Source of the DNA: Lysobacter_F sp035645555
GTDB lineage: Bacteria > Pseudomonadota > Gammaproteobacteria > Xanthomonadales > Xanthomonadaceae
Reading direction: 5' to 3'
DNA length: 26,757 nt
Assembly: GCA_035645555.1 (NCBI GenBank)
Contig: DASQMI010000026.1
Location: forward strand, 1-26,757
Both the position numbers and the translations under genes were made by a program. This document shows, piece by piece, positions 8,634-17,643 of this stretch (positions within the stretch are counted from its first letter, which is position 1; every line of letters begins with the position of its first letter). The notes under the pieces were generated by a model. It was given only the letters and a program-made list of their open reading frames with translations, was not told the DNA's origin and ran no database searches.

Positions 8634-10010
8634 ATGATCCGCCCGCCGCTGCCGCACACCGACGACTACGCCTCCGTTCTCGACCGTGCGCACGAAGTCG
8701 CGCTGGCCTACCTGAAGTCGCTGCGCGAGCGCCCGGCGGCGATCGCCGCTCCAGCGCCCGCTCCGGTGCTGCCCGAGGGCATCGGGTTGGAGGCGGCGCT
8801 CGCCCACTTCCTTGAAACCATCGAGCCGCAGTTCTCCGCCTCGCCCGGTCCGCGCTACTTCGGTTTCGTCACCGGTGGCGCCACGCCTGCCGCGCTCGCC
8901 GCCGACTGGCTGGCCAGCGCATACGACCAGAACGTCTCGAACGACGTGGGCTCGATCGCCGGCGACGTCGAGCAGCAGACCGTCAATGCGTTCGCGCGCC
9001 TGTTCGGCCTCGCGCCAGAGATGCGCGGGTACTTCGTCTCCGGCGCGACCCAATCGAACACGGTGGCGATGGCCACCGCCCGCCAGTGGGCGTACCAGAA
9101 GCTCGGCCGCGACGTGGCGGAGGACGGCCTGGTCGGCGCACCGCCGATCGCGATCCTCGGCGGCGCGCCGCACTCCAGTCTCGGCAAGGCGCTGTCGGTG
9201 ATCGGCCTCGGCCGCGGCAGCATCGAGAAGGTGCCGTGCCAACCCGGCCGCACTGCGGTCGACCTCAATGCGCTGGCGCGCCGTCTGGCGCAGCGCGACG
9301 GCCGCCCGAAGATCGTGCTGGCCAGCGCCGGCGAGGTGAACACCGGCGACTTCGACGACCTCGCGGCGATCGCCGACCTGTGCCGCGAGCACGAGGCCTG
9401 GCTGCACGTCGACGGTGCGTTCGGCCTGTTCGCCGCGCTCGATCCGGCGCGCGCGCACCTGCTGGCGGGCATCGACCGCGCCGATTCGGTGACGGTCGAC
9501 CTGCACAAGTGGCTCAACGTGCCGTACGACAGCGCGCTGATCTACACCCGCCACCCGGCGCTGCAGCGGCAGGTGTTCCGCGCCGCGTCGGCGTATCTCG
9601 GCGATTCGCCCGATCCGCTGCACCACGTGCCGGAAAACTCGCGCCGGTTCCGCGCGCTGCCGGCGTGGTTCACGCTGGCCGCCTACGGGCGCGCCGGCAT
9701 CGCCGACTGGGTGATGCGCAACTGTGCGGTCGCCGGCCAGATCGGCGAGGGGCTGAAAGCGATCCCGGGCGTGGAGCTGCTCGACGAAGTACGCCTGAAC
9801 ATCGTCTGCTTCGCGCTGCGCGACGGCGACCTTGCCCGCCGTGACGAATTCCTCGACCGCATCACCGCCGACGGCCGCGCGTTCATGAGCCCGACAGTGC
9901 TGTTCGGTCGGCCGGGCGTGCGCGTGGCGGTGTCGAACTGGATGACGGATGCACGCGACGCCGAGGTTACGCTGGCGGCGGTGCGCGACGTGCTCGCGGC
10001 GATGGCCTGA
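8634..10010 (+). CDS. PLP-dependent group II amino-acid decarboxylase
   Basis: A 458-residue fold-type I PLP enzyme of the group II decarboxylase family (relatives of aromatic amino acid, glutamate and diaminobutyrate decarboxylases). Visible features are GGAPHSSLGKAL with His180 expected to stack on PLP, HVDGAFGLFA with Asp260 contacting the pyridine nitrogen, and the Schiff-base lysine Lys292 in VTVDLHKWLNVPYDS. The substrate is not evident. I prefer the ATG at 8634, which has GAGG at 8625-8628 and starts near the conserved fold. An in-frame ATG at 8553, overlapping the previous gene, would add a 27-residue Pro/Ala/Arg-rich leader of low complexity. It is the last gene of the GST operon. 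Confidence 0.9.
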   Translation: MIRPPLPHTDDYASVLDRAHEVALAYLKSLRERPAAIAAPAPAPVLPEGIGLEAALAHFLETIEPQFSASPGPRYFGFVTGGATPAALAADWLASAYDQNVSNDVGSIAGDVEQQTVNAFARLFGLAPEMRGYFVSGATQSNTVAMATARQWAYQKLGRDVAEDGLVGAPPIAILGGAPHSSLGKALSVIGLGRGSIEKVPCQPGRTAVDLNALARRLAQRDGRPKIVLASAGEVNTGDFDDLAAIADLCREHEAWLHVDGAFGLFAALDPARAHLLAGIDRADSVTVDLHKWLNVPYDSALIYTRHPALQRQVFRAASAYLGDSPDPLHHVPENSRRFRALPAWFTLAAYGRAGIADWVMRNCAVAGQIGEGLKAIPGVELLDEVRLNIVCFALRDGDLARRDEFLDRITADGRAFMSPTVLFGRPGVRVAVSNWMTDARDAEVTLAAVRDVLAAMA

Positions 10011-10018
10011 CGCCACGC

Positions 10019-10064
10019 CGGACGGCCGGGCCCGTCCGCACCGCCGCCGGCACCTGTTGCCGGC
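10019..10064. terminator. Two tandem hairpins between convergent genes, no U-tract
   Basis: Two stems lie just after the decarboxylase stop. CGGACGG (10019-10025) pairs with CCGTCCG (10032-10038), and GCCGGCA (10046-10052) pairs with TGCCGGC (10058-10064). Neither is followed by a T-run on either strand, so intrinsic termination is uncertain. Their position between convergent transcripts fits a 3'-end structure. Confidence 0.35.
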
Positions 10065-10157
10065 CCAGCGACGTTCGTGCATCGAGGGCACGACGTGTCT
10101 GGCGACTGATGGGCCGTCGGCAGTTCCGCGCCGGTGCCGGCGCGGATGCACAACGCT

Positions 10158-10685
10158 TCACTCCAACGGCCAGCGGTCGAGCACCTCGTAGCGCGCCGGG
10201 CCTTCGCCATGCCGGCTGTCGATCAGCACCCAGTCGGCGACCGGCCAGTCGATGCGCGGCAGCGGCGATGCCGGCCACGGGCGCCGCATGTCGCGCAGCA
10301 CGGTCAGGTGCGGCACGAACCGCGCATGCCGGCGGCGTTCGACGCCGGCGTCGGCGAGCGCGGCATCGAGCGCGTCCCACAGCTGCGCCAGCAGTGCGGG
10401 CGTCCGCGCAGGTCCGAGCCAGCCGACCGTGCCGAAGCGCCCGCTGTGGTCCAGCGGCAGCACGAAGCGCGCGGCGCGGACGCGCGCGCACGCCTCCCGC
10501 ACCGCGCCATGCCATCCGGCATCGACCACCGGGAAATCGCCGAAGAATTGCAGGGTGATGTGGTAGCGGTCCGGATGCACCGCCCGGCCGCCCGGTGCAT
10601 GCGCCTGCTGCAGCGTCGCGACCGCCTCGCGTACCGCGTTGCGAACCATCGCATCCGGCCACAGCGCGAGGAACAGCCGATGCAT
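10158..10685 (-). CDS. thpR: RNA 2',3'-cyclic phosphodiesterase (2'-5' RNA ligase family)
   Basis: A 175-residue member of the 2H phosphoesterase superfamily. The two catalytic HxTx motifs are present: HITL at residues 42-45 within DRYHITLQFFGDF, and HLTV at 126-129 within FVPHLTVLRD. The family hydrolyses RNA 2',3'-cyclic phosphates and was first described for joining tRNA halves through 2'-5' bonds; its physiological RNA is not known. It starts with MHRLFLALWPD, typical for the family. It is the last gene of a minus-strand run, 15 bp after the SRPBCC gene. Confidence 0.93.
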   Translation of the reverse strand: MHRLFLALWPDAMVRNAVREAVATLQQAHAPGGRAVHPDRYHITLQFFGDFPVVDAGWHGAVREACARVRAARFVLPLDHSGRFGTVGWLGPARTPALLAQLWDALDAALADAGVERRRHARFVPHLTVLRDMRRPWPASPLPRIDWPVADWVLIDSRHGEGPARYEVLDRWPLE

Positions 10686-10700
10686 CGCGTGCGCCCGCGC

Positions 10701-11246
10701 TCAGCGCTGCGGCGAGCGCGCGTCGAGGTATTTGGCGAGCCCGCCGAGCTGCATCGCCTGCACGCGATCGACGACCGCCGCGAGCCTCTCCACCCCGTCC
10801 GGGGTATAGCCGCCGGCGCGGTAGCGCATGCTTACGCGGGTGCCACGCTCGGCCGCCGCGAGCTGGAACTCCAGCACGCCGTGCAGGCCCATGCCCTGCA
10901 GCGGACCGAGCCCGCCGGTGAGGCGCAGCGTCCTGCCCGGTTCCACGTACACCACGTGCAGATGCTGCGCCTGGCGGCCGTCGGGCGCGATCTCGCAGAA
11001 GCAGCCGCCGGCACGGGGTTCGATGCTGAGCTTGGACTCGTTGCCCCACCAGCTGTGATCCTTCGGCCACCAGCGGTCGACGTCGCCGACCAGCGCCCGC
11101 CAGGTCGTGTCGGCATCCGCGGCCACCACGACCGCGTTCTCGACGGTGAAACCGGCGGCGCCGGCATCCTTCACCTCGGCCTGCGCACCGAACGCCGCGG
11201 CGGACATCAGCACCAGACCGAACGGCACGGCGGGAAAACGGGGCAT
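10701..11246 (-). CDS. Secreted SRPBCC (START/Bet v 1-like) domain protein
   Basis: A 181-residue protein with a signal peptide (about residues 1-23, MPRFPAVPFGLVLMSAAAFG followed by AQA) and one SRPBCC-type fold: VENAVVVAADADTTWRALVG at the start, the middle GRTLRLTGGLGPLQGMGLHG, and a final long helix LAAVVDRVQAMQLGGLAKYL. Such folds hold a hydrophobic cavity for lipids or other small molecules. Export to the periplasm is the distinctive point; the ligand is unknown. GGAG lies about 8 bases before the ATG. Convincing homologues in related bacteria are likely, but I cannot name a function. Confidence 0.85.
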   Translation of the reverse strand: MPRFPAVPFGLVLMSAAAFGAQAEVKDAGAAGFTVENAVVVAADADTTWRALVGDVDRWWPKDHSWWGNESKLSIEPRAGGCFCEIAPDGRQAQHLHVVYVEPGRTLRLTGGLGPLQGMGLHGVLEFQLAAAERGTRVSMRYRAGGYTPDGVERLAAVVDRVQAMQLGGLAKYLDARSPQR

Positions 11247-11306
11247 GGCACGGGCTCCGGCAGGGACTGCCGCAAGAGTAACGCGGCGAGTCCGCCCGGG
11301 GCGGCG

Positions 11307-13202
11307 TCAGGCGCCCTGCGACTCCAGCTCCATCCAGCGCGCATACGCCGCTTCGAGCTCGGCCTGCACGCTCGCGAGCTCGGCACCGTGCGCCTGCACC
11401 TCGGCACCGCTGCGCTGGTAGAACCCCGGATCGCTCATCTGCTCGGTCAGCGCGGCGACCCGCGCTTCCAGCGCCTCGATGCGCGCCGGCAGCTGCTCCA
11501 GCTCGCGCGCGTCCTTGTAGCTCAGCTTGCGGCGCGCCGGCGCGGGCGACGGCGCCGGTTCGCGCGCAGCCGATGCCGGCACCGCCTCACGTACAGGAGC
11601 GACCGGTGCGGCCTGCCGCAGCCAGTCGCTGTAGCCGCCGACGTACTCGCCGACGCGGCCCTCGCCTTCCATCACCAGCGTCGAGGTCACTACGCGATCG
11701 AGGAAATCGCGGTCGTGGCTCACCAGCAGCAGCGTGCCCGGATACTCGGCCAGCAGGTCCTCCAACAGCTCCAGCGTCTCGACGTCGAGGTCGTTGGTCG
11801 GCTCGTCCATCACCAGCAGGTTGGACGGCTGCGCGAACAGCTTGGCCAGCAGCAGCCGGTTGCGCTCGCCGCCGGACAGCCGGGTGATCGGTGCGCGCGC
11901 GCGCTCCGGCGTGAACAGAAAATCCTGCAGGTAGCCGATCGCATGCTTCTGCCTGCCGCCGACCTCGACGAAGTCGCGGCCCTCGGCGACGTTCTCCAGC
12001 GCGTTCCAATCCTCGCGCAGGGTCGCGCGCAGCTGGTCGAAATAGGCGACCTGCAGCTGGGTGCCGCGGCGCACCTCGCCCGTCGTGGGCGCAAGTTCGC
12101 CGAGCAGCAGGCGCAGCAGCGTGGTCTTGCCGCTGCCGTTGGCGCCGATCAGCCCGACCCTGTCGCCACGCATGATCACCGTGGAGAAATCGCGCACGAC
12201 CGGCACCTGCCCCGGATACGCGAAGCACACCTCGCGCGCCTCGATCACTTTGCGTCCGCTCGCCTCGGCATCGGCGAATGCCATCCGCACGTTGCCGACC
12301 TGCTCGCGGCGCGCGGCGCGTTCGGCACGCATCGCCTTGAGCCGCCGCACCCGGCCTTCGTCGCGGGTGCGCCGCGCCTTGATGCCCTGGCGGATCCACA
12401 CCTCTTCCTGCGCCAGCAGCTTGTCGAAGCGCGCGTTCTCCTGCGCCTCGGCATGCAGGCGCTCCTCGCGGCGACGCAGGTAGTTGTCCCAGTCGCCCGG
12501 CCACGACGTCAGCCCGCCGCGGTCGATCTCGACGATGCGGGTGGCGAGCGCGCGCAGGAAGCGGCGGTCGTGGGTGACGAACACCAGCGCGGTCGAGCCG
12601 CCCGGCGCGGCCCAGCGCTTGAGGAACCCTTCGAGCCACTCGATCGACGGGATGTCGAGGTGGTTGGTGGGCTCGTCCAGCAGCAGCACGTCCGGCCGCG
12701 ACACCAGCGCGCGCGCGAGCAGCACGCGACGCTTCATGCCGCCGGACAGGCCCGCGAACGCGGCCTCGCCGTCGAGTTCCAGCCGGGTCAGCGTCTCCTC
12801 GACCCAGCGCTGCGCGTCCCAGCCGTTGGCCTGGTCGATGCGCGCGTGCACGCGCGCGAGCGCCTCGGCGTCGAGCGGCTGCGCGTGGCTCAGCCGGTGG
12901 TGCTCGGCCAGCCACTCGCCGAGTTCGCCGAGGCCGCCCGCCACCACGTCGAACACCTGCCCGCGCGCCTGCTGCGGCACTTCCTGCTCCAGCCGCGCCA
13001 CGCGCACGCCGCCCTCGCGGCGCACCTCGCCGTCGTCGGGCTGCAACTCGCCCGCGACCAGCTTGAGCAAGGTCGACTTGCCGGCACCGTTGCGGCCGAT
13101 CAGCGCGATGCGCTCGCCGGGATCGATGGACAACTGGGCGTCGTCGAGCAGCAGCGGGCCGCCGACGCCGTAGTCGACGTTCTGCAGGGTGATCAGGGGC
13201 AT
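11307..13202 (-). CDS. uup: ABC-F family ATPase, Uup type
   Basis: A 631-residue soluble protein with two ABC ATPase domains and no membrane segment, close to the usual Uup length. Domain 1 has the Walker A GRNGAGKST (36-44), signature LSGGMKRR and Walker B LLLDEPTNHLD. Domain 2 has GANGSGKTT, LSGGERNR and LLVMDEPTNDLD. The charged linker KLLAQEEVWIRQGIKARRTR and the C-terminal helical end (RKLSYKDARELEQLPARIEA onward, likely coiled coil) are Uup hallmarks. ABC-F proteins act on the ribosome, and Uup has also been linked to DNA transactions such as transposon excision. The ATG at 13202 begins the first ATPase domain directly. A TACAAT box ends 6 bases upstream, which would give a leaderless message. 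Confidence 0.93.
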   Translation of the reverse strand: MPLITLQNVDYGVGGPLLLDDAQLSIDPGERIALIGRNGAGKSTLLKLVAGELQPDDGEVRREGGVRVARLEQEVPQQARGQVFDVVAGGLGELGEWLAEHHRLSHAQPLDAEALARVHARIDQANGWDAQRWVEETLTRLELDGEAAFAGLSGGMKRRVLLARALVSRPDVLLLDEPTNHLDIPSIEWLEGFLKRWAAPGGSTALVFVTHDRRFLRALATRIVEIDRGGLTSWPGDWDNYLRRREERLHAEAQENARFDKLLAQEEVWIRQGIKARRTRDEGRVRRLKAMRAERAARREQVGNVRMAFADAEASGRKVIEAREVCFAYPGQVPVVRDFSTVIMRGDRVGLIGANGSGKTTLLRLLLGELAPTTGEVRRGTQLQVAYFDQLRATLREDWNALENVAEGRDFVEVGGRQKHAIGYLQDFLFTPERARAPITRLSGGERNRLLLAKLFAQPSNLLVMDEPTNDLDVETLELLEDLLAEYPGTLLLVSHDRDFLDRVVTSTLVMEGEGRVGEYVGGYSDWLRQAAPVAPVREAVPASAAREPAPSPAPARRKLSYKDARELEQLPARIEALEARVAALTEQMSDPGFYQRSGAEVQAHGAELASVQAELEAAYARWMELESQGA

Positions 13203-13208
13203 GGCCGC

Positions 13209-13214
13209 ATTGTA
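13209..13214 (-). promoter_or_regulatory. Candidate -10 box for uup, implying a leaderless transcript
   Basis: On the minus strand TACAAT is followed by six bases and then the ATG of uup. Transcription usually begins about seven bases after a -10 box, so the message would start at or next to the start codon. No good -35 box is visible in the expected place, which lies inside the end of alkB. Confidence 0.35.
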
Positions 13215-13221
13215 GCGGCGC

Positions 13222-13827
13222 TCAGCCGGTCTCCCGCGGACGCACCCGGAACGCGCAGCTGATGCGCGGCCCGACCGACTCTTCGGTTTTGGGAATGCCA
13301 TGCTCGTAGACGAACTGCGAGGCATGGCTCATCACGAACAGGCTGCCGGGTTCCAGGTCGACGAAATCCACCCGCGCGCCGCGCTCCATGCGGCGCAACG
13401 TCATCCGGCGCGTGGCGCCGAGCGAGAGCACCGCGATCGGCTGTCCCGGCACCAGCATGTGCAGCTTGTCGTGATGCGGCGCGACGCTGTCGCGGCCGTC
13501 GCGATAGAAGTTGAGGCCAACCGCATTGAACGGCGCGCCGAGCGTGTCGCGCACCACCCCCGCCGCCTCGGCGAGTGCCGCCGGCAGTTTCGGATCGTCG
13601 AGCCAGTAGCTGGCGGTCAGGCGCGGCACGTCAACTACGCGGTCGTACATCGGCCGCCGCTGCGCCTGCCAGCGCACCACCTCGCGCAGGTGCTCGAACC
13701 AGCAGCGCTGGGTGGCGTCGTCGACCACGCGCGGGCGGTACGTCACCCCGCCTTCCGCGTCCTCGGCCAGCACGCGCGGCGCCGGCGCGAACAGGTCGGT
13801 CTGCAGCAGCGAGGGCGCGCGTCTCAT
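13222..13827 (-). CDS. alkB: AlkB-type 2-oxoglutarate/Fe(II) dioxygenase
   Basis: A 201-residue dioxygenase of the AlkB family, which removes alkyl groups from nucleic acid bases by oxidation. The iron-binding His-x-Asp is His118-His119-Asp120 in SVAPHHDKL, the distal histidine is His176 in FVYEHGIPK, and arginines Arg188 and Arg194 in GPRISCAFRVR are placed to bind 2-oxoglutarate. NFYRDGRDSVAPHHDKL matches the short bacterial/ABH2-ABH3-like group more than E. coli AlkB. The ATG at 13827 (MRRAPSLLQTDLF) is preferred; an in-frame GTG at 13866 would add 13 residues without a ribosome site. The gene ends 19 bp before the uup start, so both could share a transcript. Confidence 0.9.
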   Translation of the reverse strand: MRRAPSLLQTDLFAPAPRVLAEDAEGGVTYRPRVVDDATQRCWFEHLREVVRWQAQRRPMYDRVVDVPRLTASYWLDDPKLPAALAEAAGVVRDTLGAPFNAVGLNFYRDGRDSVAPHHDKLHMLVPGQPIAVLSLGATRRMTLRRMERGARVDFVDLEPGSLFVMSHASQFVYEHGIPKTEESVGPRISCAFRVRPRETG

Positions 13828-13881
13828 GCCGCGAGCATGCCTGCCGCCCGTCTCAGCGGCCGACACCGCGCGCCGCGGCGG

Positions 13882-14424
13882 TCACAGGCCCGGGCGCGCC
13901 TGCGACGGCGGCGGGCCGGATTGGCCGCGCTGCAGGTCGATCAGCTGGTTGTCGGCCAGTGCCGTCGCCTCGCCGGTCACCGCGGCGACCACGAAGTACA
14001 GCGCCTTGCCGGCCCAGGTGCCCGGCCCGTCCCAGTACTCGGCACTCTCCACGTCCACGCAGATCAGGCGCAGCCCCGGGTCGTCCTTGCCTTCCGGAAA
14101 GAACACCTTCATCGCCGGCGCCCACAGCCGCTCGAGCTGCGCGCGGTCGTCGACCACGCGGGCATGGCCGGACACCGAGACGTAGACGTTCTTCGAGCGC
14201 GAAGCGTAGGCGACGTTGACCAGCGGGTTGCGCTCCAGCTCGCGCACCTTCGGGCTGTCGACCGAGGTCACGAACCACAGCCGGCCGTCGAAGCGTTCCG
14301 GCTTGCAGGTCCCGAGCGGACGGCTGACCAGGCGGCCATCCTCGGCCACGGTGGTGAACATCGCCACGTGGACGTCGTCGATGAGCTCGGCCAGCCTCTG
14401 CAGTTGGGCTTCACGGTCGTGCAT
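13882..14424 (-). CDS. Pyridoxamine 5'-phosphate oxidase-like (general stress protein 26) family protein
   Basis: A 180-residue split-barrel flavin-binding-type protein. It opens with MHDREAQLQRLAELIDDVHV and continues with VSRPLGTCKPERFDGRLWFV, SPKVRELERNPLVNVAYAS and NVYVSVSGHARVVDD, the pattern of the general-stress-protein-26 group. Members bind FMN, FAD or F420; the substrate is usually unknown and true pyridoxamine oxidase activity is unlikely for this subgroup. The C-terminus is a Gln/Pro-rich tail. GGAG lies upstream of the ATG. It is 54 bp from alkB and 115 bp from iscA, with the iscA terminator in between, so it probably has its own promoter. Confidence 0.88.
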   Translation of the reverse strand: MHDREAQLQRLAELIDDVHVAMFTTVAEDGRLVSRPLGTCKPERFDGRLWFVTSVDSPKVRELERNPLVNVAYASRSKNVYVSVSGHARVVDDRAQLERLWAPAMKVFFPEGKDDPGLRLICVDVESAEYWDGPGTWAGKALYFVVAAVTGEATALADNQLIDLQRGQSGPPPSQARPGL

Positions 14425-14486
14425 GGCGGTCTCCGATACGGCACGGGAACAGGCCCATCAGAGTCCCGCTGCCGGCAAGGCGCGGT

Positions 14487-14517
14487 GAAACGAAAACAGC
14501 GCGGAATCCCGCGCTGT
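14487..14517 (-). terminator. Intrinsic terminator after iscA
   Basis: On the minus strand a perfect 9-bp stem, ACAGCGCGG (14517-14509) with CCGCGCTGT (14504-14496), closes a four-base loop and is followed by TTTTCGTTTC. It starts 23 bp after the iscA stop and is the classic shape of a Rho-independent terminator. Confidence 0.82.
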
Positions 14518-14539
14518 GCGGACGAGCCGGAACCGCGCG

Positions 14540-14881
14540 TCAGGCGGCGCGATCGGCCTCGGTGGTGAAGCTCTCGCCGCAGCCGCATTCGGCGGCGATG
14601 TTCGGATTGCGGAACACGAACTGCTCACCCAGTCCCTGCTTGACGAAATCGATCAGCGTGCCGTCCACCAGCGGAAGGCTGACCGCATCGACGAAGATAC
14701 GCACGCCACCCTGCTCGAACACCGTGTCGTCGGCGCGCTGCTCGCGCGCCAGGTCGGCGAAGTGCTGCCAGCCGGAGCAGCCGGCGCGCTGGACGCCGAA
14801 ACGCAGCCCGAGCGCGCCCGGGGTTTCGCGGACGAAATGCTGGACGCGGGCAAGCGCGGCAGGAGCGAGCGAAATGGCCAT
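14540..14881 (-). CDS. iscA: A-type iron-sulfur carrier, IscA-like
   Basis: A 113-residue A-type carrier that accepts or delivers Fe-S clusters or iron during cluster assembly. The three ligand cysteines are Cys35 (in AGCSGW), Cys99 and Cys101 (in ECGCGESF), at the same numbering as E. coli IscA. The stretch DGTLIDFVKQGLGEQFVFRN also follows the IscA rather than the ErpA pattern, since ErpA usually has GGGCSGF. I chose the ATG at 14881, which starts MAISLAPAALARV; the open frame extends 23 codons upstream but without family similarity. No other isc or suf gene is nearby, so it is a stand-alone unit with its own -10 box and terminator, divergent from asnS. Confidence 0.9.
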   Translation of the reverse strand: MAISLAPAALARVQHFVRETPGALGLRFGVQRAGCSGWQHFADLAREQRADDTVFEQGGVRIFVDAVSLPLVDGTLIDFVKQGLGEQFVFRNPNIAAECGCGESFTTEADRAA

Positions 14882-14908
14882 GAGCGGAGGTCGTTGGAAA
14901 CAGGAGAA

Positions 14909-14914
14909 AGTATA
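14909..14914 (-). promoter_or_regulatory. -10 box of the iscA promoter
   Basis: TATACT on the minus strand (one change from consensus) lies 27 bases before the iscA ATG. The -35 region is GC-rich and weak. The start site would fall near 14902, giving a leader of about 20 bases. Confidence 0.5.
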
Positions 14915-14937
14915 AGGCGGCGAGCCCGAGCGTTCGG

Positions 14938-14943
14938 TAAACT
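14938..14943 (+). promoter_or_regulatory. Possible -10 box for asnS
   Basis: TAAACT within CGGTAAACTG precedes asnS by 42 bases in the divergent region shared with iscA. No clear -35 box is seen. If used, it could start the long plus-strand run of genes to 21506. Confidence 0.35.
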
Positions 14944-14985
14944 GCCGCATTCCCGATATCGGTCCAGACGGCCAGGATTCAAGGC

Positions 14986-16386
<1,401 letters not shown>

Positions 16387-16388
16387 CC

Positions 16389-16694
16389 ATGCTGCTGTTC
16401 GCCGCGCTCGCGCTGATCGGGGTCGCCGTCGGTGGACTGACCGCGTTCGTGATCTTCTGGCCGCTGACGCTGGTGCACGTCCGCGACCGCCACCCAGGCC
16501 TGCAGGCGGAGCTCGGCGCCGGCGCGTTCGCCAATCCCACCGCGCTGCGTTGGCTGCTGCGCGGCGGCTACCGGCGGGTCCGCGACCGCAACCTGGACGG
16601 TCTGGCGACCCCGGCGAAGGTGTCGCTGCTGGTGGTCCTCGGCAGCCTGCTCGCGTCCGGCGCGCTGTGGGGCCTTGCGGAGGTGTTCGGATGA
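16389..16694 (+). CDS. Small two-helix membrane protein, unknown function
   Basis: A 101-residue protein with hydrophobic segments at about 2-26 (MLLFAALALIGVAVGGLTAF onward) and 77-98, joined by a basic soluble loop with FANPTALRWLLRGGYRRVRD. The layout recalls small UspB-like membrane proteins, but I do not see sequence similarity strong enough to claim that. It starts 2 bp after asnS and its TGA overlaps the next ATG (ATGA), so it is translated from the asnS message. Confidence 0.8.
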   Translation: MLLFAALALIGVAVGGLTAFVIFWPLTLVHVRDRHPGLQAELGAGAFANPTALRWLLRGGYRRVRDRNLDGLATPAKVSLLVVLGSLLASGALWGLAEVFG

Positions 16695-16996
16695 ACGAGA
16701 CGCGCGAACAGTGGTGGCTGGCCACCCTCGGCCGCACCGTGGTGTGGGCCCGGCTGCGCGTGCTCGAGGCCGGCACCGCCGAGATCTTCGACAGCGACGG
16801 CAAGACGCTCGGTTTCGAAAGCGAGGACACTGCGCGGGCCGCGCTGATGGATGCTGACTACGTCGAGCTCGACGGCATGGACGACGACGACGCGCAGGCG
16901 CGCGGCTTCGCGCTCGACGAACTGACCCCGCCGCAGGCGCAGGACGATGCCGCGCTCCGGGACCTCATGGTCCAGAAACTGCCACCGAGGCACTGA
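16691..16996 (+). CDS. Small acidic protein, unknown function
   Basis: A 101-residue cytoplasmic protein without recognised family. It begins MNETREQWWLATLGRTVVWA, has a central segment with EIFDSDGKTLGFESEDTARAAL that looks like a small alpha/beta unit, then a very acidic patch (ELDGMDDDDAQ) and a probably flexible end. It overlaps the preceding membrane-protein gene by 4 bp (ATGA) and is 1 bp from the PaiB-like gene. Two such neighbours in tight coupling may work together, for example as a membrane protein and its soluble partner; this is inference from spacing only. Confidence 0.78.
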   Translation: MNETREQWWLATLGRTVVWARLRVLEAGTAEIFDSDGKTLGFESEDTARAALMDADYVELDGMDDDDAQARGFALDELTPPQAQDDAALRDLMVQKLPPRH

Positions 16997-16997
16997 C

Positions 16998-17627
16998 ATG
17001 TTCCAGCCGCGCTCCTACGTCGAAACCGACCTGCGCGAGCTCGACGCGCTGATCGCGCGCGACGCGTTCATCACCCTGGTCACCGTCCGCGACGGCGCGC
17101 CCGAGGTCAACCACCTGCCGGTGCTGTACCGGCGCGACGGCGACCGCATCGAACTGCGCGGCCACTGGTCCGCGGCCAACCCGCAGGCCAAGCAGGCCGG
17201 CCCGGCGCTGGCGATCGTGCACGGGCCGCATGCCTACATCTCGCCGGGCTGGTACCCGGACAAGCAGCCGGAAGCGCGGGTGCCGACCTGGAACTACGTG
17301 GTCGCGCATCTGCACGGCACGCTGGAGACGTTCCGCGACGAAGAAGGCCTCGCGACGCTGGTCGACGAACTGAGCGCGCACCACGAAGCCACGGTCGGCG
17401 GCGACTGGCGTTTCGATTTCGACCGCCCGGAAGAGCGCCGCCAGCTGCGCGGCATCGTCGGCTTCCGTCTGCTGGTCGAGCGTGCCGAGCTCAAGTTCAA
17501 GCTGAGCCAGAACCACCCGCTCGGCAACCGGCAGTCGGTGGTCGAGCGGCTCGCGGCGATCGGCGGCGAGGCCGGCGAGGTGGCCGAGATGATGCGCGCC
17601 CGACTCGCGCTGGCTCCCCTCGAATAA
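16998..17627 (+). CDS. PaiB-like FMN-binding split-barrel protein
   Basis: A 209-residue protein of the PaiB family ('FMN-binding negative transcriptional regulator'). Markers are MFQPRSYVETDLRELDALIA at the start, AIVHGPHAYISPGWYPDK near residues 74-91, VPTWNYVVAHLHGTLE, and the late KFKLSQNHPLGNR. The fold binds flavin and has no DNA-binding helix-turn-helix, so the regulator label inherited from Bacillus PaiB is doubtful here; a flavin enzyme or stress role is equally possible. GAGG lies upstream of the ATG. It sits between the small asnS-linked genes and the SDR, 16 bp from the latter. Confidence 0.9.
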   Translation: MFQPRSYVETDLRELDALIARDAFITLVTVRDGAPEVNHLPVLYRRDGDRIELRGHWSAANPQAKQAGPALAIVHGPHAYISPGWYPDKQPEARVPTWNYVVAHLHGTLETFRDEEGLATLVDELSAHHEATVGGDWRFDFDRPEERRQLRGIVGFRLLVERAELKFKLSQNHPLGNRQSVVERLAAIGGEAGEVAEMMRARLALAPLE

Positions 17628-17643
17628 CCCGACGGAGCGGCGC

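Noticed and set aside
10134..13262. Open frame of about 1040 codons on the plus strand opposite thpR, the SRPBCC gene and uup
   Set aside because: It is antisense to three well-supported genes, is rich in His/Arg/Gln/Ala as expected from reversed GC-rich codons, and shows no domain motif. Long antisense frames are common at this GC content.
16998..17627. PaiB-like protein as the transcriptional regulator of the kyn genes
   Set aside because: The family name suggests regulation, but the sequence has no DNA-binding domain, so this role is not claimed.
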